DNA of 64,000 bases from Medicago truncatula. Lineage: Eukaryota; Streptophyta; Magnoliopsida; Fabales; Fabaceae. The notes under the pieces were generated by a model. That model made no database searches and was not told the DNA's origin. It saw only the letters and a list, made by a program, of their open reading frames with translations. The DNA lies in contig NC_053045.1 of the NCBI RefSeq assembly GCF_003473485.1, positions 3,808,501 through 3,872,500 on the forward strand, in the 5' to 3' direction. Positions 9,925-21,800 of this stretch are shown here, piece by piece. Both the position numbers and the translations under genes were made by a program. The number at the start of each line of letters is the position of its first letter. Position 1 is the stretch's first letter.

Positions 9925-10802
9925 GGTACCGTTTAATTTGGGAAAGTAAACTTTTTCCTCATCATAAAAAAGTTAAGTTTTAACTATTAGATTAAATAGG
10001 ATACACAATTTTATCATGATCTCTCAACATTAAATTTTTCCCACATCATCTTCCACCACCACCCTTCTCCCCTACCTCAAACATAGATTGAAATTAAAAT
10101 TAAAATTAAAATAAAATTTGAAACCAAAGTTAATAATCTACTAAAAATACCAATATATTTTTTAAAAAAAAAATCAAACAAAAGTACATTTGCTTGTTTA
10201 TCATTACAAAATCCGCATAATCAAAAAATTATAGAAATAATAAATGAATTAATCCTAAGTAATTTCTTATTTGTACAAGAACAGTGGAAGAGTAACTAAG
10301 CTATTTCAATTGCAATGTTCTTCAAACAAGGGTTGAGCAAAATAATGTAGAAGGATCATACAAAGCAGGAAGAAGATACTTCCTTCCATGAGCATTGAAA
10401 CTAGCACCAGTAGTAGAATCAACAAGCAAATCACCAGCATAACCAGGGTAAGCACCTTTACCATAAACACCAGGACAAACTGAAGCAGCTTCAAGAGGTG
10501 CTTCAGAAGGACCTTAAAAATATCCATTTCCAAAAGGGTTTGTTGCAGTTCCAGCTAAAGGAGAGATCTAGGTGTTAAACATGGTGGTGGTGGTGGTTAT
10601 GATGGTCTTGTACGGAGAGAAAGGAGAGAGGAGGAGGTAGAGAGAAAGTGAGAAATGGTTGATGATTTTGTGGTTGAAGAGAGAGGGAGAAAAATCTAGT
10701 ATTGAGAAAGTATGATAAAAGTGTATTCTTCATTGAATCTAAGTTAAAAACTTACTTTTTCATAATGAAAAAAAAGTTTGTTTTCCCAAATTAAACGGCA
10801 CC
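9925..10802. mobile_element. Non-autonomous Mutator-like element with captured gene fragment
   Basis: The ends are inverted: GGTACCGTTTAATTTGGGAA on the left, and on the right the complement of GGTGCCGTTTAATTTGGGAA, with further homology for about 50 bases. The flanks carry identical 9-base target duplications, TAGTGCCAA at 9916-9924 and 10803-10811. That is diagnostic of Mutator-like transposition and suggests a recent insertion. There is no transposase. The interior carries a protein-like segment on the minus strand (separate entry), making this a Pack-MULE candidate. Confidence 0.9.
10300..10565 (-). pseudogene. Captured host gene fragment inside the Mutator-like element
   Basis: On the minus strand a frame with good protein character runs LAGTATNPFGNGYF, a stop, [40 protein letters not shown], then [14 protein letters not shown]. 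After that it shifts frame and ends FEEHCN. I do not recognise the parent family. Its composition (Gly, Ala, Pro and Tyr motifs) differs from the AT-rich flanks, as expected of captured exon sequence. The in-frame stop and the shift show it is not a working gene on its own. Confidence 0.6.
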
Positions 10803-10811
10803 TAGTGCCAA

Positions 10812-11400
10812 TAGTAATGTTCTCAGATGATGGTGACCCAACCAATAGATGTAGATCCCAAGGAATAAGTCCAAAGGATGATACAAATTTATATATAGAT
10901 GCGGGTCATGCTAAGAATAAATAAATTTGAAATCTCATATATGTTTTGAGCATGATATTATGTGGTGTAAAGAAAAGTTGAACTAATTTCATAATAATAA
11001 TAAGTTATATGCTCTATTAGGAGTGGGGGTACATAGCTACATAAGTGTAAGTATTCTTGATAGACTCATATGTGTAAATGTGAAAGTTTGGTTGCATCCT
11101 ACTAAAGTTTGGCAGAACACTTCTGGAACATTCACTATATTGGGATATCATGTCTAGTCGTAATGTACAACCTTTTGAACTACCCCTAAAATTAGGTGTG
11201 TAATGCATGTTCAAAAGTAACTATTCACAAAAAATATAAGTTTTTGACAATGTTAACAACTAACTCATACTCAAATTTTTGGAGGATTGTTTTATCTTAA
11301 AAATGACAAGGTAAAAATAACTACTACACCATTGAGGCATAGCCACAAATTTTTTTAAAGTGAGCGATTAATTTTGGGACTAAACCTCATATTATTTGAG
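10812..11400. other. Intergenic, nothing recognised
   Basis: AT-rich, with no family-like open frame or repeat end seen on either strand. Confidence 0.35.
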
Positions 11401-12028
11401 GAGGAATGTTAGGGTCATATCCTCTAACACACCCCTTTAACACACTCCAATTAAAACATGTCATGTCATCCAATTCTTTTATTCAATCACCTGCTGACCG
11501 GTTGAATAAGTTTGAGAATATATTATTACGTAAAAATAAAAAAAGACAAAGATGGGGAGAGAGAGTTCAACGTTTCTGCCTCCTTCAAATCTCGCTTCAA
11601 ATCTGCCTTTTTCACTTTCTTATGGGGTTCCATCTCTAGTTTTTCTTGGGTTTCATTTTTGTTGTATTTTTTTTTTCTTTCAATCTAGATTGATTTTCAA
11701 TATTGATTCCTTTTATTTTGGGTACAATGAAGCATACCGTGATCTACGATTGACTTCTATATTGCTTTGTAATTGTAATTGAAAATATGTATAAACATTC
11801 ATTTGGTAATTGTTTTAGATTTCAATTGAAATCTGGCAAGATATTCTACTCAATGTTGTCAATTGCATTATTTTGGGGAAAACGATTTAGATCTGGATGT
11901 CTTCTTTTAGCAGAAGATTGCAAATGGTGTTTGTCAATGAGGAAAAACAATTTAGATCTAGATGTGTTTGTCAATTACTTTAAAAGAGTACAATTTTGCA
12001 GAACGTGGAAGGTTGAGACACTCATGGT

Positions 12029-13012
12029 TTTTTTTTGTTTTTGAAGAAGCTAAATGAATATAATAGAAACAAACAATCCCTCAAGCACAACGAGTACCGA
12101 AGGGAACTGAAAAGAGTTAATTACAATACACATCAAGGCTAAAAACAACCATAAATCAAAAATAAAAAAACAGACATTACATGACAGTCTGTAAACAATG
12201 TAAATGGTTTTGTCTCCAAAAAGAATAGTCAAAAGCGAACATGACAAAGTTTGCTTTCAACCACCAATAAGTCTGAAGTTTAACCCTTTCAAAAAGAGCT
12301 TCAAGATGTTCATTTTGGTTCTGAAAAATCCTCCTGTTACGATCTTTCCAAGAGCACAAAACTGATGAGCATGTGAAAATAGATTGCCATGAAACACAGT
12401 AACAATACCAAACCAATTCGTTAACAAGAGCCATAACCGACCATAATGATCACATTGGAAAAAAAAATGGTCTCTTTCCTCCTCCTTACCACACAAGGTC
12501 GCGCAAGACACATTGGAAACCTCAAGAACGTTCCTCTTACGCAGGTTGTCCTTTGTTGCAAGTCTATTCAGAAAAAGACGCCATACAAAAATATTAACCT
12601 TTAATGGGACCGGTTTAAGCCATAAAAATTGATTAAACTCTGCAGTGATATTGAAGTCCACCGCCGTTAAATAAGAATAAGTTGAATGCACCGTGTAGAT
12701 TTGAGACGAGTGAAGTCTCCACACCCACCTATCAGTCAAGTCTTCCTGCAAAACAAAGTTAGCCAATCTCGCAACACACTCCCCCACCAACTCTTCCTCC
12801 CATGCAAATAATTGCCGCCTCCACCTCCACCTCCACGCTCCCCCATCAACCCCCCATCCTAACAAAAACATCTCCCTCACCGTAACCTCTTTAAATTCCA
12901 ACAACGCAAAAAGTCTAGAAAAAGACACAGCTAACGGAACATCAAGCAACCAAGGATCCTCCCAAAACATGGTGGTACACCCATCTCCGACCTTCCTAAC
13001 AATGTTATCAAT
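12029..13012 (-). mobile_element. 5'-truncated LINE insertion with 17 bp target duplication
   Basis: The 17-mer GTTGAGACACTCATGGT occurs at 12012-12028 and again at 13013-13029. Directly after the left copy is a T-rich tract, the complement of a poly(A) tail for a minus-strand insertion. The minus-strand coding content is the C-terminus of a LINE polyprotein with an RT-type zinc-binding domain: VPLKVNIFVWRLFLNRLATK, then CATLCGKEEERDHFFFQCDH. The frame from 12970 shifts near 12340, and the remaining C-terminus (RNRRIFQNQNEHLEALFERV) ends at 12177. About 1 kb of the 3' part was copied, a normal outcome of truncated target-primed reverse transcription. Confidence 0.92.
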
Positions 13013-13168
13013 GTTGAGACACTCATGGTGAAAGGTTGAATTGTGAAAATAAAAAGTTGAAGTCCAAATAATAAAAAATAATATAAAATGAATTGTTCTG
13101 TTCTTTTAAAATGAACCGTTAGCATGTAAATATCTTAAAAAAAAAAGTGGATTACATGGCATGTTATA

Positions 13169-13315
13169 CTCCCTCCGGTCCTAAATATAAGAGAATTTTT
13201 TTTTTTTTAGGTTCATTGAACTATTAATGTATATGGACTATAATATAAAATAAATACAGTATTAATCAATGGATCGAAAAATGATATCTTCTCTTATATT
13301 TAGGACCGGAGGAAA
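13169..13315. mobile_element. Stowaway-like MITE, 147 bp
   Basis: Begins CTCCCTCCGGTCCTAAATAT and ends with the complement (ATATTTAGGACCGGAGG plus three A), flanked by TA on both sides, as in Tc1/mariner-type Stowaway elements. Non-coding. Confidence 0.85.
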
Positions 13316-13368
13316 TATATTGGAGTGTGTTAAAGGGTGTATTAGAGAGTGTGACCCTAATATTCCTC

Positions 13369-14042
13369 TCTATGTTGGTTGCTATTGAAACATAATGTTT
13401 AATTTAAAAAATATCAATATAAATTGAAACCTTATATTTACTTTTAGAGATAGAATTGGGCTATCAAAGTGTCATTTCTCTTATTTTTGTTGGGTTTTAG
13501 TTTCCTCCCTCAACTTGGTATTTTCTTCTTCTTTTTTTATCGATATTTAGAAGTGTGTTGCAGTTGTGAAGTATCAAAATAATGTCAGTCCTTCGTGACA
13601 ATAAATCTATATTATAGGGACCAAAAATTTATTTAACTCTCTAATTTATAAAAAAAAAATACTATAATTTAACTGAGTTGGCCTTTTTATTAAATTTGGT
13701 ACATAAAAGTGAACTATAAATTATGAACAGATTGATATAGAATGATTTTACATCCCTTTCCCACTTTATTTTTCAAAAAGAGTGCCATTTTGTAGTCATA
13801 AAATATATTCTATTGATTATTTAATTTTTTAATATGATCTCTAATTAATGCTTTCATTTTTTTTTTGACAATAATTAATGCTTTCATATTGATAATAATA
13901 TATTATAATCAAAAGTGATGTTTCACAAAGTACAAATAATAATATTTTCAATGTTATTAACACATTTTCGATGTCTATTTAATGGAAGTGATGTTAGTCT
14001 TGCTCTTTACAAGAATTAAAATACAAGTTGAAATCCTTCAAA
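13369..14042. promoter_or_regulatory. Upstream region of defensin-like gene 2
   Basis: AT-rich, with no gene. The last 70 bases resemble the leader of the copy at 96 (GAAGTGATGTTAGT shared). A weaker TATA variant, TATTTAA, is at about 13976-13982. Confidence 0.4.
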
Positions 14043-14597
14043 ATGGCCAATCACACCAATCAATCTTATCTTCTGGGAGTTTTATGCATTTTTCTGATCA
14101 TCAATTCAGGTAAGGGTAGAAATTAGTTATACATTTTGGAAATACAATTTACTAATCTATTTGTATTTTTTTTCGTTGAATGTTTTATTGTGTTGGTGCC
14201 TTCATATTCAAAAGGAGGAAGAAAATAAAATACAAGCTTATTAAATCAGTAAAACTCAACAACTCTTTGATGAAGTTGTATTTTGTTTTCTGAATTTAAA
14301 AAAAATAAATAATAATAGTTTACTTATCTAAGAAATACTAGGTGCTTTAAGCAATGCATGGGGTCCAAATAACATTGGATTGAAACCATTTTCTTTTAAA
14401 AGGAATCGATAAGATGTGTATCTTAATTATGATTTTTGAATTATTCAGGATTCGTTACCAGTTTGGTAGTTCCTCCGGGAGGACAATGTACAGTACCTTG
14501 CATTGCAAATTGTGATAAGGAATGTCGCTCCAAGGGGTTTCAAAGAGGACAATGCTATACTCGTCTTCTGAAGACGAGTTGTTGTTGTTTTCACTAA
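14043..14597 (+). CDS. Defensin-like cysteine-rich secreted peptide, copy 2
   Basis: Exons 14043-14109 and 14449-14597 join in phase 1 to give 71 residues. A signal peptide (MANHTNQSYLLGVLCIFLII) is followed by a mature part whose eight cysteines have exactly the spacing of copy 1, including the final CCCFH. The segment before the first cysteine (LVVPPGGQCTVPC) is nearly the same as in copy 1. Differences cluster in the loops (for example CIANCDKECRSKGFQRGQC), which suggests diversified binding surfaces on one scaffold. Open, correctly spliced and probably functional. The intron is about 90 bases longer than in copy 1. Confidence 0.85.
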
Positions 14598-15500
14598 TAA
14601 GTTCCATTGTATTATTGTGGTCAAAATAAATAAAACTGCACTAGAACATGACTTTGGAAGAGACAATTTCTAATAATTTTGTGTAAATCAATAAAACTTG
14701 TGAACATGATTATCAACGAGTGCAACTCATAATACAATATAGGTTGTTATTTGAATTCTCATTTTTGCAGTTTATTGTCAAAATATTTTAATGATTTCAA
14801 TTTAATCTTCTTGTTTACACCTAACAATAACCATAATCTTAGTTGATATTGAAAAATATGTGATATGAATATAGACGATTTCCCCTCAACAAATGGTAGG
14901 TTAGCGCGAATAATCAAACAAGAGTCAGCCAATTCTTTCTTAATTCTACCGGTGAATACATGAGTCTTGGAATACATCAAACTTAGTCAAGACTCAATAA
15001 AATTGGACAGTAAAGCAATTGAATTGTGATCCATGTTTCTAGTACCAATAACCAAAATGTTTGATTGATTCAACGAATGAACGTTTTAGGGGAAAATGCT
15101 CATATTGGACTCTGACAACGAACCACGCCGTAAAATGAAACAATACCAGTCTAAAGGCACTTGTTAGCCTAACCTTGCAATATATATCATGTCCATGTTT
15201 GACGTTACAATGAGTATGTTAGAATCACGATAACTTGAATATTGAATCTGATATACACATCACCGTAATACCGAAAGAGCAGTGATATTTGAACAACCAT
15301 TTGAGACAACTTATTTTCCCTCTCTTTTGATTTGTAAAAAACAATAGAAAGAGAAAAAGTACGGGAAAGAATAAAAACATAGTATGTGAGAGAGAGTTGT
15401 CAAGAGTGATTGTACAAATTTTTCTTACCAAAAATACAAAAGAGAGTTGTCAAAAGTGATTGTAGAAATTTCTCATACCAAAAATACAAAACCTACAAAG
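14598..15500. other. Intergenic with a short direct repeat
   Basis: No gene seen. At about 15390-15490 a unit of about 50 bases is present twice (AGAGAGTTGTCAA followed by GTGATTGTA and ending CCAAAAATACAAA), a local tandem duplication upstream of the SCAR gene. Confidence 0.6.
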
Positions 15501-15733
15501 ATCTTGGACAAAATAGACTTTTCAGTTTACACAGTTGCTTGAATCCGTGTCCCGCATCCGTCACTCTCTTCACGTCTGTCATAATGTGACTCTCCCGCAC
15601 ACCGACCACCACCGTATATTCATTTATTTCATTTCTAAAATATTAAATACTATAATAGTACTCATAATTAATTTTAAAATAACACACTTTCTCTCTCTGT
15701 ACATTTATTATACATTTTCTTTCTCTCTCTTCC

Positions 15734-15814
15734 ATGGTGGAACACGGTGGAGCAAAAGTCACCGGAAGAAGAAACAAGATCGAATCCCAAATTCTAGGGT
15801 TTCTGAATTGCTGA
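15734..15814 (+). promoter_or_regulatory. Upstream open reading frame in the SCAR leader
   Basis: An ATG in good context (CCATGG) opens a 26-codon frame that stops 21 bases before the SCAR start. If the transcript begins upstream, as the CT-rich leader at about 15690-15730 suggests, ribosomes would meet this frame first and SCAR translation would depend on reinitiation or leaky scanning. Its peptide matches nothing known to me. Confidence 0.5.
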
Positions 15815-15835
15815 ATTCGTTATCGAAGAAGAAAA

Positions 15836-18800
15836 ATGCCGATATCGAAGTATCTTATACGAAACGAGTACAGTTTAGCGGATCCTGAACTGTACCGTGC
15901 TGCTGATAAAGATGACCCTGAAGCTCTTCTTGAAGCTGTTGCCATGGCTGGTCTTGTTGGACTTCTTCGTCAGCTCGGTGACCTTGCTGAGTTAGTTTTC
16001 TTTATATCTTGTTCTTTAATTTCGTGATTCTGATTCTGATTTGAAGTTTTTTGAGCAATTTCGCGCTTAATCTGATTTTTTTTAGTTGAATTAGTGATGA
16101 ATTTGGAAAAGGATAGTAGAATTTTTGAGGTATTCGATGGAGGGAGTTTAATTTGGATTTTTCTGTTGCTTGATTTAGTATCTGTTTGGTTGGATTATGA
16201 ATTGGAGGAATATAAAGATGGTGAATTTGGTGGATGATTGTTAATTTGTAATTAATGTTTGATTATTTGAATTTTGTTTCCATTGAAAAAAAAATTAATT
16301 TTGTTTCTATTTTTGTTGCTTTTTGTTAAATTTTGAATTTTGTTTGTTTTGAAGGGAAAAAAAAACCAAATTAAATGAAGAAAATGAGTGGTTTTAGTGC
16401 ATAGATTGGATTGGTTTGGACATGGTTGACTGATCGTTGACTTGACTTTAAATTTTGAGATAACAAAGTTCCTGATAGGTTTAGGCTAGTGTTGTTAAAT
16501 AGCGGCTATACCAGCGTTATATTGTAGTGGAATTTCAACAAATCGCATAGTGCACAGATTGTATTGGTCTGGATTTGATTGACTGATCAATGACTTGACT
16601 TTAATTCTTGAAATAACAAAGTTCCTGATAGGTTTAGGCTAGTCTTGTTAGAGAGCGGTTATAATGGTGCTATAGTGTAGTGGAATTTGAACAGATCGCT
16701 ATTGTTCTGCAATACGCTGTGTAGTACAAATATTGTCGAATTACGACCATGGCAACACTATAGCATTGTTACTTAGAGGAATTTGAACAAACTGCTATTT
16801 TGGCAATTAGTGATTGATAACACTGGTTTAGGCAATAGTTTCATCAAATTGAAAAGTAAACTGTTGGAAAATTGTGTTTTTTGTTTAATGTTTTTGAGTA
16901 CTTGCTGAAATAAATAAGGAGATGATGCAATTCAGTGGACCATACTTGGTCAGTATGATTTTTGTATTGGAGTGTGTATTGAGGCTACTAAGGATTAATC
17001 TTGGGATCTTTTATGCACAACATCCGCAGCAATCAGCTGAGCTAGCTCTTTATGGCTTAATATAGTGAATTCAGTTTACAATTTACATAATTCTGAGCCG
17101 AAAAATGTATCATGTGTCTTGCCAGAGTTGTGATAGTTGTGGCATTCTGTATCACTTAGTTTGTGACGAAATTTGTTCTAATTGGCAGAGTTCCCCTGAA
17201 GTTGTTTCCTTAAATTTTTGTGCCAACATTTTCACCAGCCTTGGGTTTTGTCTTTTAACTTCAAATTTTTAACAGTTACCAGGTGCTGTTAAGTTCTGTT
17301 AGGTACCAAGTAGTTTCAGTATTTGAAGGTTTACTTCACTCTAGGAGACTTGGGGACCAATGAGGATGTATTGTAGAGTGGTAACTGGATACTTGGTATT
17401 CTGGTAAATGAGGGGAATAGTTAGAGTAGTTACGAGGACCAACATAGATATAACTGTATAGATGGAAAAGGCATTCTTTAGATACAGTAATATTTTTTTT
17501 TTGCATTTGGGTTTTGGAGAAGAGATTTCTCCCTTGGCAGAGATTAATATCAATTTCTTCTTTGATTCTCTTCTTTCCTACTTTTCTTTCTCTTAATCTT
17601 TTTCTTAGTTTTAGACAATTTATCAAGTTCCCTGCATTTATCTTCTCATTTTGGTTAGGTTTGCTGCGGAGATCTTCCATGATTTACATGAAGAAGTAAT
17701 GGCTACTGCTGCAAGAGGCCACAGTCTTACGGCTCGTGTTAAACAGCTTGAGGCTGAAGTTCCTTCACTTGAAAAGGCCTTTTTTTCTCAAACTCATCAT
17801 TCATCATTTTTTACTAATGGAGGTTAGATTACTCATCAGAGTTATACTGTATGTTATTGGTGTTTACCATCATGATTTGAATACCCTTTATCTTGTAAAA
17901 TGGTGTAATTTTGGTTTAAGTTGTAGCCTTTAAGTGTAACGGTGACTTTTCTAGTTTAAACATTCTTCCTTAATGCAATGCAGGGATTGATTGGCATCGC
18001 AATATTCAGTCTGAACAAAATCTCGTTTCTAGTGGAAACTTACCTCGATTAATAATGGATTCATACGAAGAATGCCGTGGTCCCCCTAGACTGTTCCTTC
18101 TGGATAAGTATGTTGGCCTGATTCATCAGATTTGTACGATTTCAACATAAATAGAAAATGATTATTCTGTAATAGATGTTTGAAAATTTTCTTTTTGGCT
18201 TGTCATCTTTAAAGGTTTGATGTGGCTGGGGCTGGGGCATGTCTGAAGCGTTATACTGATCCATCATTCTTTAAAGCGGAGTCAGCTTCATCTGTAAGAG
18301 CCACAGTACAAGTCCACAGGGAAAAAAGAATTCGTAAAGTCAAGGTACAAAATTTTCTACGCTACCAATTTTTATATAGTTTCCTACCAGAGACCTGTTG
18401 TAAATGTGTGATCCTAACGAGCTTTATGTTGTGTGTTATTGGCTGGGATCTTGCTGAATATTTGCAAATTATAATAGAAATTGAATGATACATTACAGTG
18501 CCTCTAATACATACATATATGACCATATGTGCTACAAGCAGACAAGTGTTTGGTGCTGCTTTTTCATGTTCATTCTAGGGTTGCAATACCTCCGTAATCT
18601 CTTCTGTCAACAATTCTATGCAATGTAAAATTGTATATTTTTGCATGTTTGATTATATAATTATGTTTTTTTTTTTTTCCAGCAGAAGAAAGGAGGACGG
18701 ATAAGGGACGGTGAAGCTCCAAATGCTGTACCAACACATTCAAAGTAAGCTCCAATCATTTTTTTTGGTGCATTTATATTCAACTGGTTAGGTCTTTAAA

Positions 18801-21800
18801 TTGTTGACTGGTGTCTCAATTTTATTTACACCGTTGCAGATTACATCAGCTGCTTCTTGAGGAACGTATTGAGAATGGTTATAGTAATCCTGCACGCCTA
18901 GTTAAATTAAAGAAAAGACAATTGAACGTGCCTTCCGTTGAAGGAAAATCTGGGAAAAGTTACATGGAGAAATTTCTAGAAACTCCCTCACCTGATTATA
19001 AAATGATTTGCGAAACTTCAATCTTTCCACTACCTGTGAAACCGACATCAGATGATACTGGTGAAGCAGGGATTAAAATTCTTGAAATCAGTAGCTTTAG
19101 TCCTTTGAGAAAGTCGACTGGGAGAAATGAAAACACCTGTTCATCCCCTAATGAGCAGGAATTTGATATAAACCAATTTCCAGAAGGGGTTGGTGAGACA
19201 AATGGAGATCTTGTGATGGTGAAAGAACAAATCTCAGCAGGTGTAACAGATGAAGTGTCTTTTAATGATGTCAAGGTGTCTGATGAAACAGAACTGGCAA
19301 TCAAGGAACAAAAGAAATTTGAAAACAGCTTAAATAGGCATCATTCTGATGATGTGACTAGTGAGGTTGACAACTACATGGATGCTTTAACTACCATGGA
19401 GTCAGAATTGGAAACAGATGATGAGTATAAACCTAGAAAAAGCTTCTTGAAAAATCAAAAGGTAACAGATGCCAATAAAGAACGTCGATTACTAGCTCGA
19501 TTTTCAGATTCTCACTCATTTGCAGACTCCTCAACATCTGACGACAATAGCCCATTCAAACAAGAGAAAAATGAGGAAGATATTGAAGTCAAAGCTCGGT
19601 TATCAGATTCTCACTCAACTGGAACCTCCTCAACATCAGACAATAGTAGCTCATTCAGAGTAGATGAAGATGAGCACGTGAAACTGCGAACTCACTTTTC
19701 AGATTCTCAATCTACCAAAAACTCTTCTACGTCAGATGTAAATAGTTCTTCCAAGAAAGATAAATCTTATTTCTCTCATTCTGATTCATTGAGCACTGTT
19801 GTTGAAAATACACAATCAGAACCCATTTTATTCACAACTTCTAAATATTATGAACCGGAAATTGAAGGTACACCATCGAACCAGCTTCCCAAAATTGTTG
19901 AGTTTCAAAATACAGATAGTAGGAAGTTTGTCATGCATGATGATGTACGTGTTCATGAAGAAGAGGCTTCTGACTCTTGGAAAACATATTCGGATCTGTT
20001 GACTTCAGGAAAGTTGTCGTGTTCTGATCTTGAACCTACCAAACCAGTGATGCTACCTGCAGTGACTCAGTCCGACGAAACCATTTCTGACAATGATGCA
20101 GACAGAGCAGGTCTCGTTGAATCTGTTGCTTCCAAACCTTCTTCTCCCTCCCTAATAAAAGATGATACTTGCCCAGTGGATTCTTCTGATAAAATTTCAT
20201 TGGACAACTTGGTTGATGATGATCCACATATTCATTCTCATGATTTGTTACAATTTTCTAATGGTTCACCAAAAGATTCCCTTTGTCCATCCATCGAAGA
20301 ACCAGACTTGAATTCAGGTCTTAATGTGGTGCATGGTGATGAAATAACTGGATCCAGAAGCAGTGTTGATCAAGATGAAGGTGATGGTCATTTTAAAAAT
20401 CCATCTTCTCCTCGTAATCATATGAAGATAAATGGTGATGTCAGTGAAATTGTTGCGTCAAAAGGTCAACCTGTTCCTTCTGTTGATAGCGCTGAAAATG
20501 ATGCGGGTATCAATGCTTGTCCAGCTTCAGGTATGATTTGTTCTCCGTCAAGGAGCCTTTCAAATCAGCAAGAACTGGTCCCGGCTCCTTCAGATTCTTA
20601 TCAGATTGAATCCAATGAAGTGGAATTGACTCAAATTTTCATGGACTCAAATACTGAGATGAGCAACAATCAATTGGCACCATTATCAGATACAACATCA
20701 TCTGATATCATACATCCTCCAGTGAGTAATCTTACAAAATCAGAAGAATCTCTTTCTGCTTTTGCAAATCCAAATGAGATAGAGACGGAAGTCTATGAGG
20801 CAGTTGCTAGAGAATCTTCGACCGTGCTAGAGGGAAAGAAGGTCGCGGTTCATCCGGAAATTGTTTCTGCAGATGTACAAATGAACCTTAACAAATCGGA
20901 GCCCTGTGATCTTCCAGATTTGGAAAATAACATTGAAAAGTCATCTCCTAGGGTGAAAATCCATCAGACTGGCTTTATAGATGATGCGAAAATGGTGCCT
21001 GAATTTTCTGAGTTTGACACTCGGCAGTCAGAATCTACCAGTTATGGCCGGAATGATCTTTTACAGAATGACAGAAATAGTTTTTCATCACCACCTTATA
21101 ACCAGTTCGAGTCTGAAACTTACTTAGAGCCCCATTTGCAATCACAACTTGGTGAAAAGGATGGAGAGTTTCCGCTCAAATACGAGGAAAACTTTGCCTC
21201 TGAGAAATCTCAATCTCAGCAGATATATGAATTGAAGCAAGAAGGCACTCATGCTCCTTCTGAATCTTTTTCAGAAATCCCTGCAGATGAATCATCATCA
21301 GTTCATTCTTCACCACAGTCATCTGGCTTGGAGATCAACTCTACACAGTATGCTGTGGATCCATTGAAGTCTCTTCTCCCCGACCTCTCTCCCATGGAAA
21401 CTGAAAACAAACTTGATGAGATGCCACCTATGCCCCCTCTACCTCCGATGCAATGGAGAATGGGCAAGGTTCAACCTGCTTCCATAGATTCGCATAGAGA
21501 TGATTTAGAAGTGCATCAGGCTTCAGTCCAATCAATGCAGCCAATCATGCCTGACAAGAAGTCTCAATTTGGTTTGCCGGCTTCTGATGGAGAGATTTTA
21601 TTTTATCAGAATCCATTTTCACCTGCCATGCCTTTGGAAAGTGATATGCTTCGACATTCTTCTGCCGTGGGTGTTTCTGGGCATCCAGTTGCTTTACCTT
21701 TTCAGTTTCCTCTCATGGTTAATGAAGCAAATGGTCAGTATAATTACCTCGTGATGGACAGAAACCAAATTCAGAACCCCTTCATAACGCTGCCCATGGT

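Larger units (their letters stand above)
11401..13368. mobile_element. Composite TIR element with nested LINE and Stowaway
   Basis: The left end reads GAGGAATGTTAGGGTCATAT, then CTAACACACCCCTTTAACAC. The right end (about 13320-13368) is the inverted counterpart, with GGAGTGTGTTAAAGGGTG and GTGACCCTAATATTCCTC. No convincing target duplication was found, so the superfamily is open. Without its insertions the element would be about 0.84 kb. Nested inside are a LINE fragment at 12029-13012 and a Stowaway MITE at 13169-13315. Confidence 0.7.
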
